In this document: in pieces, positions 35,095-42,658 of the stretch | How the letters are laid out: every line of letters starts with the position of its first letter | Numbering within the stretch: position 1 is the first letter of the stretch | Origin: S5-A14a sp050908895 | Lineage (GTDB): Bacteria > Bacillota > Clostridia > Peptostreptococcales > Anaerovoracaceae | Direction of reading: 5' to 3' | Length of the DNA: 64,000 bases | Assembly (NCBI GenBank): GCA_050908895.1 | Contig: CP171222.1 | Span: 868,001-932,000, forward strand | The notes under the pieces: generated by a model | Told to the model about the DNA's origin: nothing | Seen by the model: only the letters and a program-made list of their open reading frames with translations | The model's database searches: none | Translations under genes and position numbers: made by a program

Positions 35095-36591
35095 ATGGCT
35101 TATACAAACAGTTCTATGGTGGCATACACCAAACTCAGCTCGAATCATTCCGGGCAGCGGACGCATTCCATTGACCGAATCACTCCCCACTGTGTGGTCG
35201 GTCAGTGTACGGCGGAGGGACTTGGAGACTGGTTCGCCAAGTCCTCCACGCAGGCATCATCCAACTACGGCATCGACAGGGACGGTCGTGTCGGTATGTA
35301 TGTGGAGGAGAAGAACCGCTCCTGGTGTTCTTCTTCAAGTGCCAACGACCAGAGGGCAATCACCATCGAGTGCGCTTCCGACACTACGGAGCCGTATGCG
35401 TTCCGCGACATCGTTTATCAGACGCTCATCAAGCTGTGCGTGGATATCTGCAAGCGCAACGGCAAGACGAAGCTCCTGTGGCTCGGCGATAAGGATAAGA
35501 CTCTGAACTATGAGCCGAAGTCCGGCGAGATGATCCTGACTGTCCATCGTTGGTTTGCAAACAAAAGCTGTCCCGGCAACTGGATGTATGCCAGGATGGG
35601 CGATCTTGCCGAGAAGGTCACGGCGGCTCTCAGTAGTGGTACCTATGGTAAAGATGGTGCCACAACTACACAGGGAACACAGGCTTCTGCCTTTTCCGGG
35701 CTTTCCGAGACAGATGTTGTAAAGAGTGTAGGGGTATTGTTTACGGCGGATCAGAAGAAAACGGGCATCCTTGCATCGGTTTCTATGGCGCAGTTCATCC
35801 TCGAATCCGGCTACGGCAAGAGCGAACTGGCGCAGAACGCCAATAACGTGTTCGGCATGAAATGTTCCCTCTCCGGCAACACCTGGAGCGGCTCTACCTG
35901 GGACGGCAAAAGCAAGTACACCAAGCAAACAAAGGAGCAGAACGCTGACGGCAGCTATGAAACTATCACGGCCGATTTCCGAAAGTATCCGTGCGTGGAG
36001 GATTCTATTGCAGACCATTCCGCATACCTCCTCGGTGCGAAGAACGGCAGCAAACTCCGCTATGACGGTCTGAAGGGATGCGCCGACTACGAGAAAGCCG
36101 TGCAGATCATCAAGGATGGCGGCTATGCCACGAGCCTGACCTATGTTCAGAACCTCTGCTCCATCATCGAGCGGTGGAACCTCACGCAGTACGATGTGAA
36201 GGAAAGCGAGACTGCTATCGCCTGGTACCGTGTCCGTAAGACCTGGGCGGACTCCAAGTCGCAGAAGGGAGCGTTTAAGATTCTGGAGAACGCCAAGAAG
36301 TGCGCGGATGCCAATCCGGGATATAGTGTGTTCGATGTAAATGGTGTAAACATCTACACACCGAAAACAACTACTCCCGCCGCGCCGGATGTTCCGTTCC
36401 TCGTGCGAATCACCATCAGCGACCTCAATATCCGCAAGGGACCGGGAACGGACTATGACAGGACGCAGTTCATTCCCGTGGGCGTGTACACCATCGTGGA
36501 GGTCAAGGCCGGCAAAGGCTCGACTGCAGGATGGGGACGCTTGAAGAGCGGCGCGGGATGGATCAGCCTTGACTTCGCCACGAGGATTTAA
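35095..36591 (+). CDS. Endolysin: amidase plus glucosaminidase plus SH3
   Basis: A 498-residue lysin. Residues 25-180 are an Amidase_2 domain (ITPHCVVGQ with zinc His, and TVHRWFANKSCPG). Residues 205-375 are a mannosyl-glycoprotein endo-beta-N-acetylglucosaminidase-like domain (MAQFILESGYGKSELAQ with catalytic Glu; NNVFGMK). Residues 430-498 form an SH3_3 cell-wall-binding domain (VRITISDLNIRKGPG). It cuts both the peptide-glycan linkage and the glycan strand. The start at 35095 follows AAAGGAGG in the holin end. Confidence 0.95.
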   Translation: MAYTNSSMVAYTKLSSNHSGQRTHSIDRITPHCVVGQCTAEGLGDWFAKSSTQASSNYGIDRDGRVGMYVEEKNRSWCSSSSANDQRAITIECASDTTEPYAFRDIVYQTLIKLCVDICKRNGKTKLLWLGDKDKTLNYEPKSGEMILTVHRWFANKSCPGNWMYARMGDLAEKVTAALSSGTYGKDGATTTQGTQASAFSGLSETDVVKSVGVLFTADQKKTGILASVSMAQFILESGYGKSELAQNANNVFGMKCSLSGNTWSGSTWDGKSKYTKQTKEQNADGSYETITADFRKYPCVEDSIADHSAYLLGAKNGSKLRYDGLKGCADYEKAVQIIKDGGYATSLTYVQNLCSIIERWNLTQYDVKESETAIAWYRVRKTWADSKSQKGAFKILENAKKCADANPGYSVFDVNGVNIYTPKTTTPAAPDVPFLVRITISDLNIRKGPGTDYDRTQFIPVGVYTIVEVKAGKGSTAGWGRLKSGAGWISLDFATRI

Positions 36592-36592
36592 T

Positions 36593-36750
36593 CAGAACAC
36601 GAGAACACATAGGAACAGCAAATTCCTATCTTCCCGTATATAATACACATTTTTTATATACCCTATTTTCGTCCACGAAATTTATGTTGTAATAGGTTTT
36701 TTCGTGTTCCTCGTGTTCCAATGGCTGAAAATGAAGGTTTTTTGGAACAG
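36593..36750 (+). repeat. 160-bp AT-rich repeat with internal dyad, copy B
   Basis: Second copy of the element at 7405-7564: AGAACACGAGAACACATAGG on the left, TATATAATACACAT in the centre, and CGTGTTCCTCGTGTTCC then TTTTTTGGAACAG on the right. The arms are complementary to each other. Here it lies between the endolysin gene and a terminator. The gap to the next gene (36592-36883) is filled by this repeat, the terminator and a leader repeat. Confidence 0.65.
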
Positions 36751-36753
36751 GTA

Positions 36754-36798
36754 CGGCCTGTGGGTTTCTCTTCAGAGAGCCTGCAGGCCGCTTTTTTT
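36754..36798 (+). terminator. Intrinsic terminator after repeat B
   Basis: CGGCCTG pairs with CAGGCCG across a loop that can pair further (CTCTTCAGAGAG), followed by TTTTTTT. Likely the end of the late transcript. Confidence 0.8.
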
Positions 36799-36811
36799 AT
36801 GCCGTAACGGT

Positions 36812-36844
36812 GGGGGTTGAATTTTTCGGTAGTGAGTGAGGGAG
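36812..36844 (+). repeat. Leader repeat, copy 2
   Basis: GGGGGTTGAATTTTTCGGTA then GTGAGTGA, matching 1205-1238 with few changes. It lies 40 bases before the gene at 36884. Confidence 0.6.
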
Positions 36845-36883
36845 ATACCACAAGACGCATCCCTCGGAAGGAGCCGAAGGATT

Positions 36884-37309
36884 ATGACCGACAATCAAAA
36901 ATCGCAAATCATCAAACTCCGCGCCGCGGGCAACGGTTACGGCAAGATTGCCCAGGCACTTGGCATATCTCTGAACACGGTGAAGTCTTTCTGCCGAAGG
37001 AACGATATCAATGGGAACACGGCGGCTGAACCTTCCGTCACGCTCACCGGCGAGACAACCGTCTGTGAGAACTGCGGGCGTGAGATTCAGCAGATCGCCA
37101 AGCGGAAGAAAAAACGATTCTGCTGTGACAAGTGCAGGAACGAATGGTGGAACAGCCATCTCGACCAGGTAAAGCGGAAAGCTGTCTATGATTTCAGATG
37201 CCCGCACTGCGGTAAGGAGTTCCACATCTACGGCGATAAGCGCAGGAAGTATTGCAGCCACGAGTGCTACATCGCTGACAAGTTCAAAGGCGGTGGCGGC
37301 GATGAGTAA
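36884..37309 (+). CDS. HTH plus zinc-finger DNA-binding protein of the integration module
   Basis: A 141-residue protein; the ATG at 36884 follows GGAAGGAG. Residues 5-40 are a helix-turn-helix (IIKLRAAGNGYGKIAQALGI then SLNTVKSFCRR). Two zinc-binding clusters follow: CENCGREI with CCDKC, and CPHCGKEF with YCSHEC. Such proteins usually precede serine recombinases in Clostridia prophages and integrative elements and may control integration or direct the recombinase. Confidence 0.85.
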   Translation: MTDNQKSQIIKLRAAGNGYGKIAQALGISLNTVKSFCRRNDINGNTAAEPSVTLTGETTVCENCGREIQQIAKRKKKRFCCDKCRNEWWNSHLDQVKRKAVYDFRCPHCGKEFHIYGDKRRKYCSHECYIADKFKGGGGDE

Positions 37310-37487
37310 GGAAGAATTCAGAAACGAAAAGCTCTATCAGACCACCATGCACCTTGCCAGGAAGATGCTCGATGAGGGAATTATTTCCGAGGATGAGTAT
37401 CGTCAAATTGATACAATTTTCCTTGAGAAATATAAGCCTGTTTTCGGCACATTATTTTCGGATATATCGTTGACTTCCGGGGCGTAA
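37302..37487 (+). CDS. SHOCT-like small protein
   Basis: A 61-residue protein starting within the end of the previous gene. HLARKMLDEGIISEDEYRQIDTIFLEKY is the short Leu/Ile helical hairpin common in SHOCT-type proteins that accompany serine recombinases. Its 3' end overlaps the promoter at 37470. Confidence 0.75.
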   Translation: MSKEEFRNEKLYQTTMHLARKMLDEGIISEDEYRQIDTIFLEKYKPVFGTLFSDISLTSGA

Positions 37488-37498
37488 AGAGTGATGTA
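37470..37498 (+). promoter_or_regulatory. Promoter for the recombinase operon (module copy 4, diverged)
   Basis: TTGACT, a 17-bp spacer ending AAAGAGT, and GATGTA, then TAGTGTCGG. It parallels the modules at 13976, 15017 and 16861, which share AGAGTGAT(A/G)TAT at the same place. It stands 24 bases upstream of the recombinase start. Confidence 0.6.
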
Positions 37499-37521
37499 TA
37501 GTGTCGGAAAGGAGTGATTTC

Positions 37522-39297
37522 ATGGCAAAAATCACGAGGGTCGAACAGGCAGTGCCGACCATAAAAACGAAGAAGAAAGTCGCTGCCTATGCCCGCATCT
37601 CGATGGAATCGGAACGCATGAACCATTCCCTCTCCTCACAGATCAGCTACTACAGTTCCCTGATACAGAAAAATCCAGACTGGCAGTACGCAGGCGTGTT
37701 CGCGGACGATGGGATCTCCGGTACGGGGATAGCCAAGCGCGACGAGTTCAGGCGCATGGTTGAAGCCGCCGAGAAGGGCGAGATAGACATCATCCTCACG
37801 AAGTCGATCCAGAGGTTCGCCAGGAACACGGTGGACTTGCTGGAAACGGTGCGGCACTTGAAAGACATCGGCGTGGAGGTAAGGTTCGAGAAGGAACACA
37901 TCAGTTCCATGAGCGGTGACGGCGAGTTGATGCTGACTATTCTTGCATCCTTTGCACAGGAAGAAAGCCGTAGCCTTTCGGATAACTGCAAATGGGGAAT
38001 CAGGAAACGGTTCGAGAAAGGAATACCGAACGGACACTTCCGGGTGTACGGGTACCGCTGGGAGGGCGATGACCTGGTCATCGTGCCGGAGGAAGCGGAA
38101 ATCGTAAGACGCATTTTTCAGAACTTCCTGGATGGAAAGTCAAGGCTGGAAACGGAGCGGGAATTCGCCGCCGAGGGCATCACAACGAGAGAGGGCTGCC
38201 GATGGGTGGATTCTAACATCAAGGTGGTTCTTACGAACGTGACCTACACGGGAAACCTTCTCCTGCAGAAAGAGTTCATTTCCGATCCCATTTCAAAGCA
38301 GCGGAAAAAGAACAAGGGTCAGCTTCCGCAATACTTTGTAGAGAACACGCATCCCGCTATCATCGACAAGGAAACCTTCGATTATGTACAGTCGGAAATT
38401 GCACGGCGAAAAGCACTGGGACCGAGGGCGAACAAGAGCCTGAACCTCACCTGTTTTTCGGGAAAGCTGAAATGCCCGTTTTGCGGAATCAGCTATGCCC
38501 ACAACAAGCGCACGGACAGAGGTTTCATGGAGTATTGGGCTTGCGGCTCACGGAAGAAAAAAGGCGGCAGGTGTCCTGTCGGCGGCAGCATCAACCACGA
38601 GAATCTGAAAAAGGCGTGTGCCGAGGTTCTTGGACTGGATGAGTTCGATGAGGATGCGTTCAGCGACAATGTGGACTTCATAAATGTGCCGGAGCGGTAT
38701 GTGCTGGAGTTCCATCTGAAGGACGGCGGCATTGTCTCGAAGGACTGTCCGAACACGGGACACCGGGATTGCTGGACGGCTGAGTACAGAGCGAAGACCT
38801 CCGAGAAGCGCAGGAAGAAACCGAACTGCAAAGGCTCCTCCGTCATGACGGGCAAGATCAAGTGCGTACACTGCGGCTGCAATTTCCGCAGAGCCACGCA
38901 GCCGTCAGCTACATCAGAAAGCGGAAAAGCCTACTACTGGCGGTGCGCCGAGAGGAATGGGTGCGGAACGGTCGGATTGCGTGAGGATGTGCTGAAGTCT
39001 TTTATAGCGGAGACACTTGGCATTGCCGAATTTGACGATGGAGAGTTCGACAGACAGATAGACCATATCGATGTGCTTTCCGCTGCGGAGATGATTTTCC
39101 ATTTCAAGGATGGCAGGACGGTCAGCCGTAAATGGGAGCAGCCGAAACGGGTCGGCAGACCTTGGACGGACGAGCAGAGAGCAAAGTTCATGGAATCTAT
39201 AAAAGACAGGTACACGCCGGAGTTGCGGCAGCAGATGAGCGAACACATGAAACAATTACGGAAGGAGCGTGGGAAAGCATGGCGCAAAGAAAAGTAA
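37522..39297 (+). CDS. Large serine recombinase 1
   Basis: A 591-residue integrase/resolvase of the large serine family. The catalytic Ser27 is in AAYARISME, with KSIQRFARN and the QEESRSLSDN helix supplying the other active-site residues. A recombinase domain (about 170-280) is followed by two zinc ribbons (CPFC…C; CVHCGCNF…RC) instead of the usual one, and a basic C-terminus. The ATG at 37522 follows AAAGGAG. It overlaps the second recombinase by 19 bases, so both are made together and may act as partners for prophage integration or excision. Confidence 0.95.
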   Translation: MAKITRVEQAVPTIKTKKKVAAYARISMESERMNHSLSSQISYYSSLIQKNPDWQYAGVFADDGISGTGIAKRDEFRRMVEAAEKGEIDIILTKSIQRFARNTVDLLETVRHLKDIGVEVRFEKEHISSMSGDGELMLTILASFAQEESRSLSDNCKWGIRKRFEKGIPNGHFRVYGYRWEGDDLVIVPEEAEIVRRIFQNFLDGKSRLETEREFAAEGITTREGCRWVDSNIKVVLTNVTYTGNLLLQKEFISDPISKQRKKNKGQLPQYFVENTHPAIIDKETFDYVQSEIARRKALGPRANKSLNLTCFSGKLKCPFCGISYAHNKRTDRGFMEYWACGSRKKKGGRCPVGGSINHENLKKACAEVLGLDEFDEDAFSDNVDFINVPERYVLEFHLKDGGIVSKDCPNTGHRDCWTAEYRAKTSEKRRKKPNCKGSSVMTGKIKCVHCGCNFRRATQPSATSESGKAYYWRCAERNGCGTVGLREDVLKSFIAETLGIAEFDDGEFDRQIDHIDVLSAAEMIFHFKDGRTVSRKWEQPKRVGRPWTDEQRAKFMESIKDRYTPELRQQMSEHMKQLRKERGKAWRKEK

Positions 39298-40859
39298 CGG
39301 CGATACCGGCTACCATCAGCCGGTACACGGCCACGCCGATTAACAGCACGAAGAAACGCCGCGTTGCCGGATATGCCCGCGTTTCAACCGACCATGAAGA
39401 CCAGACCACGAGCTACGAGGCACAGGTCGATTACTACACCAGTTACATCAAAAGCCGGGACGATTGGGAGTTCGTTGCCATATACACGGACGAAGGAATC
39501 TCTGCAACGAATACCAAAAAGCGCGAGGGTTTCAAAGCGATGATCGCGGATGCCCTTGCCGGGAAGATCGATCTCATCGTTACCAAGAGCGTCAGCCGTT
39601 TTGCAAGGAACACGGTGGACAGCCTTACCACGGTACGAAAATTGAAGGACGAGGGTATCGAGATTTATTTCGAGAAGGAAAACATCTGGACGCTGGATTC
39701 CAAGGGCGAGCTGCTCATCACCATCATGTCGAGCCTTGCACAGGAAGAGAGCCGTTCCATTTCCGAGAACGTCACCTGGGGACAGCGCAAACGCATGGCG
39801 GACGGTAAGGTCAGCTTTGCATACAGTCGCTTCCTCGGACTGGACAAGGATAAAGAAACGGGCAAGATCGTGGTCAATCCCGAACAGGCAGAAACTGTGC
39901 GGCTCATTTTCCATCTGTTCCTTGAGGGCATGACGCCGCATTCCATCGCCGCTGAACTGACGAGCCGTGGCATAAAGACGCCTGCGGGCAAGGATGTGTG
40001 GAACCAACAGACAGTGCGCCGGATGCTCTCGAACGAGAAGTACAAGGGCGATGCCCTTTTGCAGAAGGAGTTCACGGTGGACTTCCTGCAGAAAAAGATG
40101 AAGAAGAACGAGGGCGAAGTCCCGCAATACTATGTAGAGGGCAACCACGAAGCAATCATCAGCCCTGCGGTGTTCGACATGGTGCAGGCGGAGCTTGCCA
40201 AGCGCACGAAGGGCGGTTCACGCTACAGCGGTGTGAGCATCTTCTCCAATAAGATAAAGTGCGCCGATTGCGGCGGGTGGTACGGCTCGAAGGTCTGGCA
40301 TTCCACAGACCGCTACCGCAGGGTCATCTACCGCTGCAACCGTAAGTACAACGGCGAGAAGTGCGAGACTCCCCATGTGACGGAGGAAGAGGTCAAGGCG
40401 GCGTTCGTTTCGGCGTACAACAAGCTGGTCACGGAAAAAAAGGAAATCATCGCCAATGCGGAGATCATCCGCAAAACGCTCTGCGTCACCGATGCCCTGC
40501 AGGAAGAGAAAAGCAAACTGGAGGAAGAGATGGCGGTGCTTGTGGAAATGACGCAGAACATCGTGGCGGAGAATGCCCGCGTTGCACAGGACCAGGACGA
40601 GTACCAAAAACGCTACGATGGACTGGTCAAGCGTTACGATGAAGCCAAGGCACGGTACGATGAGGTGGTGGCCGCCATCTCCGCCAAGGAAGCGCAGAGC
40701 GAACGGCTGGCGGACTTCATCAAGGTGCTGAAAGCCCAGGACGGCACCATCAGCGAGTTTGACGGCAGCCTTTGGGGCGGCATGGTCGAGTTCGTCACGG
40801 TGGGCAGGGACAAATCGATCACGGTCACCTTCCGGGACGGTACGGAGATACAAGCATAA
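39279..40859 (+). CDS. Large serine recombinase 2
   Basis: A 526-residue recombinase. Catalytic Ser36 lies in AGYARVSTD; KSVSRFARN and QEESRSISEN are conserved. A single zinc ribbon (CADCGGWYGS…YRC…C) and a coiled-coil segment (about 395-490) follow. The start is the ATG at 39279, after GGAAGGAG within the end of recombinase 1. Its relative at 45421 has lost this N-terminal catalytic part. A strong terminator follows it, marking the end of the prophage gene set. Confidence 0.95.
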   Translation: MAQRKVTAIPATISRYTATPINSTKKRRVAGYARVSTDHEDQTTSYEAQVDYYTSYIKSRDDWEFVAIYTDEGISATNTKKREGFKAMIADALAGKIDLIVTKSVSRFARNTVDSLTTVRKLKDEGIEIYFEKENIWTLDSKGELLITIMSSLAQEESRSISENVTWGQRKRMADGKVSFAYSRFLGLDKDKETGKIVVNPEQAETVRLIFHLFLEGMTPHSIAAELTSRGIKTPAGKDVWNQQTVRRMLSNEKYKGDALLQKEFTVDFLQKKMKKNEGEVPQYYVEGNHEAIISPAVFDMVQAELAKRTKGGSRYSGVSIFSNKIKCADCGGWYGSKVWHSTDRYRRVIYRCNRKYNGEKCETPHVTEEEVKAAFVSAYNKLVTEKKEIIANAEIIRKTLCVTDALQEEKSKLEEEMAVLVEMTQNIVAENARVAQDQDEYQKRYDGLVKRYDEAKARYDEVVAAISAKEAQSERLADFIKVLKAQDGTISEFDGSLWGGMVEFVTVGRDKSITVTFRDGTEIQA

Positions 40860-40878
40860 AAGATATACAGGCAGGAAT

Positions 40879-40909
40879 GGCACTCGGCTACGGTCGGGTG
40901 CCTTTTTTT
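40879..40909 (+). terminator. Strong intrinsic terminator at the prophage right end
   Basis: GGCACTCGG pairs with TCGGGTGCC around a 6-base loop and is followed by TTTTTTT. Base composition falls clearly just after this point. Confidence 0.88.
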
Positions 40910-41011
40910 GCTAAGGGGTAGAAATGTTCATAAATTTGTGATATAATAAATAACACTGTGAGTGCAATAAAACAACAATAATGTCGTTAGAAACAATAGA
41001 GGAATTGAAAT

Positions 41012-41230
41012 ATGGTCAAGAACAATTTTGAAGTCGATGTCAAGGTGAAATGCATCGAAGCTGATATGACACAGGCGAAACTCGGAGAAGAGGTCGGTAC
41101 AACGGGTCAGTATGTAAATCGGCTCATCAAGAAGGGTGATTCCATTGTGAACAAGACCTTTGTGCAGATGCTCGAAGTTCTCGGCTACGATATTCAGCTT
41201 ACCTATGTGAAGAAAGAAGAAGCAAAATGA
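41012..41230 (+). CDS. Small XRE-type HTH protein
   Basis: A 72-residue protein after GAGGAATTGAAAT. DMTQAKLGEEVGTTGQYVNRLI is a Cro/CI-like helix-turn-helix, followed by VQMLEVLGYDIQLTYV. A likely -10 (TATAAT) lies about 70 bases upstream. It overlaps the next small gene with ATGA. Possibly a regulator of the adjacent phage or element. Confidence 0.85.
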   Translation: MVKNNFEVDVKVKCIEADMTQAKLGEEVGTTGQYVNRLIKKGDSIVNKTFVQMLEVLGYDIQLTYVKKEEAK

Positions 41231-41415
41231 AACAGATTAAAAATTCGGAGTACGAGGAATTCCAGAAGTATCTCCGTGATAAAAATAACGGTCGCATACT
41301 GACGCCGGATGGACTGCGGTTCATCTGTCAGGCAAATGACTACAATCCTGAGAAAATCGGTAGGCATATGCTCGAAGTAATGGCAAGGCAGCAGAGCGAA
41401 CAGACAAGACTATAA
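41227..41415 (+). CDS. Small hypothetical protein coupled to the HTH gene
   Basis: A 62-residue protein, start overlapping the HTH stop. It is hydrophilic and helical (YEEFQKYLRDKNNGRILTPDG). No family recognised. Its end meets a reversed phage-tail fragment at 41410, so it may be cut short. Confidence 0.65.
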   Translation: MKQIKNSEYEEFQKYLRDKNNGRILTPDGLRFICQANDYNPEKIGRHMLEVMARQQSEQTRL

Positions 41416-41619
41416 ATTGGAATTTAACGCACTAATTGCGCTCGCCAAAGTCTGGTTACTTCCGGCAAGGCTCGAGGTAGCGTGCTGGATTATGTAATCT
41501 CCCAAATCCTGGATGAGCATCTGGTATCCTTCTGCCGAGTCAATGCCCAGCAGATAGTCTGTAGCCGCAAGTCCGCTTGCTGTCTTTTTAGGTAATGCAG
41601 TTATATTCTGATCTGCCAT
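41410..41619 (-). pseudogene. N-terminal fragment of a phage tail fibre/structural protein, reversed
   Basis: A 69-residue product with a strong site (AAGGAGG) before its ATG. MADQNITALPKKTASGLAAT and DYLLGIDSAEGYQMLIQDLG is the standard beginning of phage tail fibres that are normally several hundred residues long, so the gene is truncated where it meets the end of the gene at 41227. It starts directly after the stop of the upstream minus-strand gene. It is a remnant of a different phage from the one at 1-40,909. Confidence 0.6.
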
Positions 41620-41922
41620 TTAAACCGCCTCCTTATAGATGGTAAGATTCTTTCCGCTTCGAGTCAGAAGGTGCTTTCCGCTCCGAGTACATAAGTAATA
41701 CTCGTCACACGTCATGAACTGCCCTTCCAACGTCCGTCCATATGAGTAATCGTCAAGGTTGACCGTGACCTGTCTGCCGATTGCAATGGTCTGCTGTCCT
41801 GTCTCGTCACGCTTCACATACTTGAACCAATGCTCATGTACGGTAAGGAAGCAAGCAACCGAAAACAAGAGATAGACCGCCAGCACTACACTATTCCGAA
41901 CCAAAGACCAAAAGATAAGCAT
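41620..41922 (-). CDS. Small membrane-anchored hypothetical protein
   Basis: A 100-residue product abutting the tail fragment. An N-terminal hydrophobic segment (LVRNSVVLAVYLLFSVACFL) suggests one membrane helix; the rest is polar. No ribosome-binding site precedes the ATG, and an inverted repeat (41920-41959) sits over the start, so the 5' end may have been replaced. Low certainty that this is expressed. Confidence 0.4.
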   Translation of the reverse strand: MLIFWSLVRNSVVLAVYLLFSVACFLTVHEHWFKYVKRDETGQQTIAIGRQVTVNLDDYSYGRTLEGQFMTCDEYYLCTRSGKHLLTRSGKNLTIYKEAV

Positions 41923-41959
41923 TGTGGGAAAATCTAAACTTTTGGATTTTCCTACAATG
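41920..41959. repeat. Inverted repeat, 15-bp arms
   Basis: CATTGTGGGAAAATC and GATTTTCCTACAATG are complementary except for one base around a 10-base loop. It could be a terminator stem or the scar of an inserted element at a junction between unrelated pieces. Confidence 0.6.
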
Positions 41960-42052
41960 CCAACTACGGCGGAATCCCTCCCACTCCTTATATCTTTCTG
42001 TATACATTGAATTTGTATTTAGTAAAATGCAGACAACACCACGGATCGGCTT

Positions 42053-42074
42053 TTGGTTGGACAATTCCAACCAA
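42053..42074. repeat. Perfect 9-bp inverted repeat
   Basis: TTGGTTGGA-CAAT-TCCAACCAA, upstream of the tet promoter. An operator or a hairpin; no T-run. The flanking 41960-42160 shows no convincing gene. Confidence 0.5.
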
Positions 42075-42164
42075 ACACCACAGCAGACAGCAGAAAACAT
42101 TCTGAACGCTAGGAAGCCGGTATGATTGTTACATATAAGGGGAAGAAAAATTTCTTTTAGGTAC

Positions 42165-42193
42165 TTGCTTTCCTAAAACTGATGTGATACAAT
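42165..42193 (+). promoter_or_regulatory. Promoter of the tet leader
   Basis: TTGCTT, 17-bp spacer, TACAAT; the transcript would start just before AAAGGAG and the first leader ORF. This matches the layout upstream of ribosomal-protection tet genes. Confidence 0.6.
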
Positions 42194-42221
42194 GATATAA
42201 TCCAGAAAAGGAGTAAAAAAT

Positions 42222-42245
42222 ATGCGGCAAGGTATTCTTAAATAA
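42222..42245 (+). CDS. First tet leader peptide (7 codons)
   Basis: ATG CGG CAA GGT ATT CTT AAA TAA after AAAGGAG. The same short peptide is found upstream of tet(M)- and tet(O)-type genes, where its sequence pairs with a downstream copy (here TTTAAGAATACT near 42490) to form a terminator. The MITE at 42269 now separates the two pairing arms. Confidence 0.6.
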   Translation: MRQGILK

Positions 42246-42268
42246 AACTATAATCAAATAGTGGGAAC

Positions 42269-42432
42269 GTAACTATTCAGTCCCACCTAAAAGCCACAAT
42301 TATCATATTGCTTTTCTGGAATTTTATGCTTAATAATGATTTATAACGATCATATTTTTCACATATAAATTCAGAAACTCAAGATGATTTAGATCATATT
42401 CCTGAAAAACAGGAGGGGGACTGAATAGTTAC
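42269..42432. mobile_element. 164-bp MITE with IS66-type ends inserted in the tet leader
   Basis: Perfect 16-bp terminal inverted repeats GTAACTATTCAGTCCC / GGGACTGAATAGTTAC bound a non-coding AT-rich core. The element is flanked by an exact 8-bp direct repeat GTGGGAAC (42261-42268 and 42433-42440). Ends beginning GTAA and 8-bp target duplications are the hallmarks of the IS66 family. No transposase is present, so it is a non-autonomous miniature element. Confidence 0.88.
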
Positions 42433-42554
42433 GTGGGAACAAAGGATTATGATAGCTCCTTTTGTAGGGGCTTAGTTTTTTGTACCCAATTTAAGAATAC
42501 TTTTGCCTTATCAATTTTGACATATCCCCAAAAACAGCAATCACAAACAGGTGT

Positions 42555-42599
42555 ATGCTGTATATGTGTATGTCCGCAACTTATAATCCCCAGTGGTAA
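42555..42599 (+). CDS. Second tet leader peptide (14 codons)
   Basis: ATG at 42555 encodes MLYMCMSATYNPQW and stops at 42599. The last codons lie within the 5' arm of the following hairpin, so ribosome stalling on this peptide would change hairpin formation, the classical attenuation arrangement of this gene class. Confidence 0.65.
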   Translation: MLYMCMSATYNPQW

Positions 42600-42624
42600 A
42601 AGTATTTTACTGCTGGGGATTTTT
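42585..42624 (+). terminator. Attenuator hairpin upstream of tet(W)
   Basis: AATCCCCAG pairs with CTGGGGATT, with GTAAAA/TTTTAC inside, and TTTTT follows. It overlaps the end of the leader peptide. Tetracycline-slowed ribosomes are thought to allow read-through in this family. Confidence 0.8.
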
Positions 42625-42658
42625 ATGCCCTTTGGGGCTGTAAAGGGAGGACAATCAC

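Noticed and set aside
41922..42125. A 67-codon plus-strand frame ahead of the tet promoter.
   Set aside because: No ribosome-binding site, spans two inverted repeats and shows no family; probably chance.
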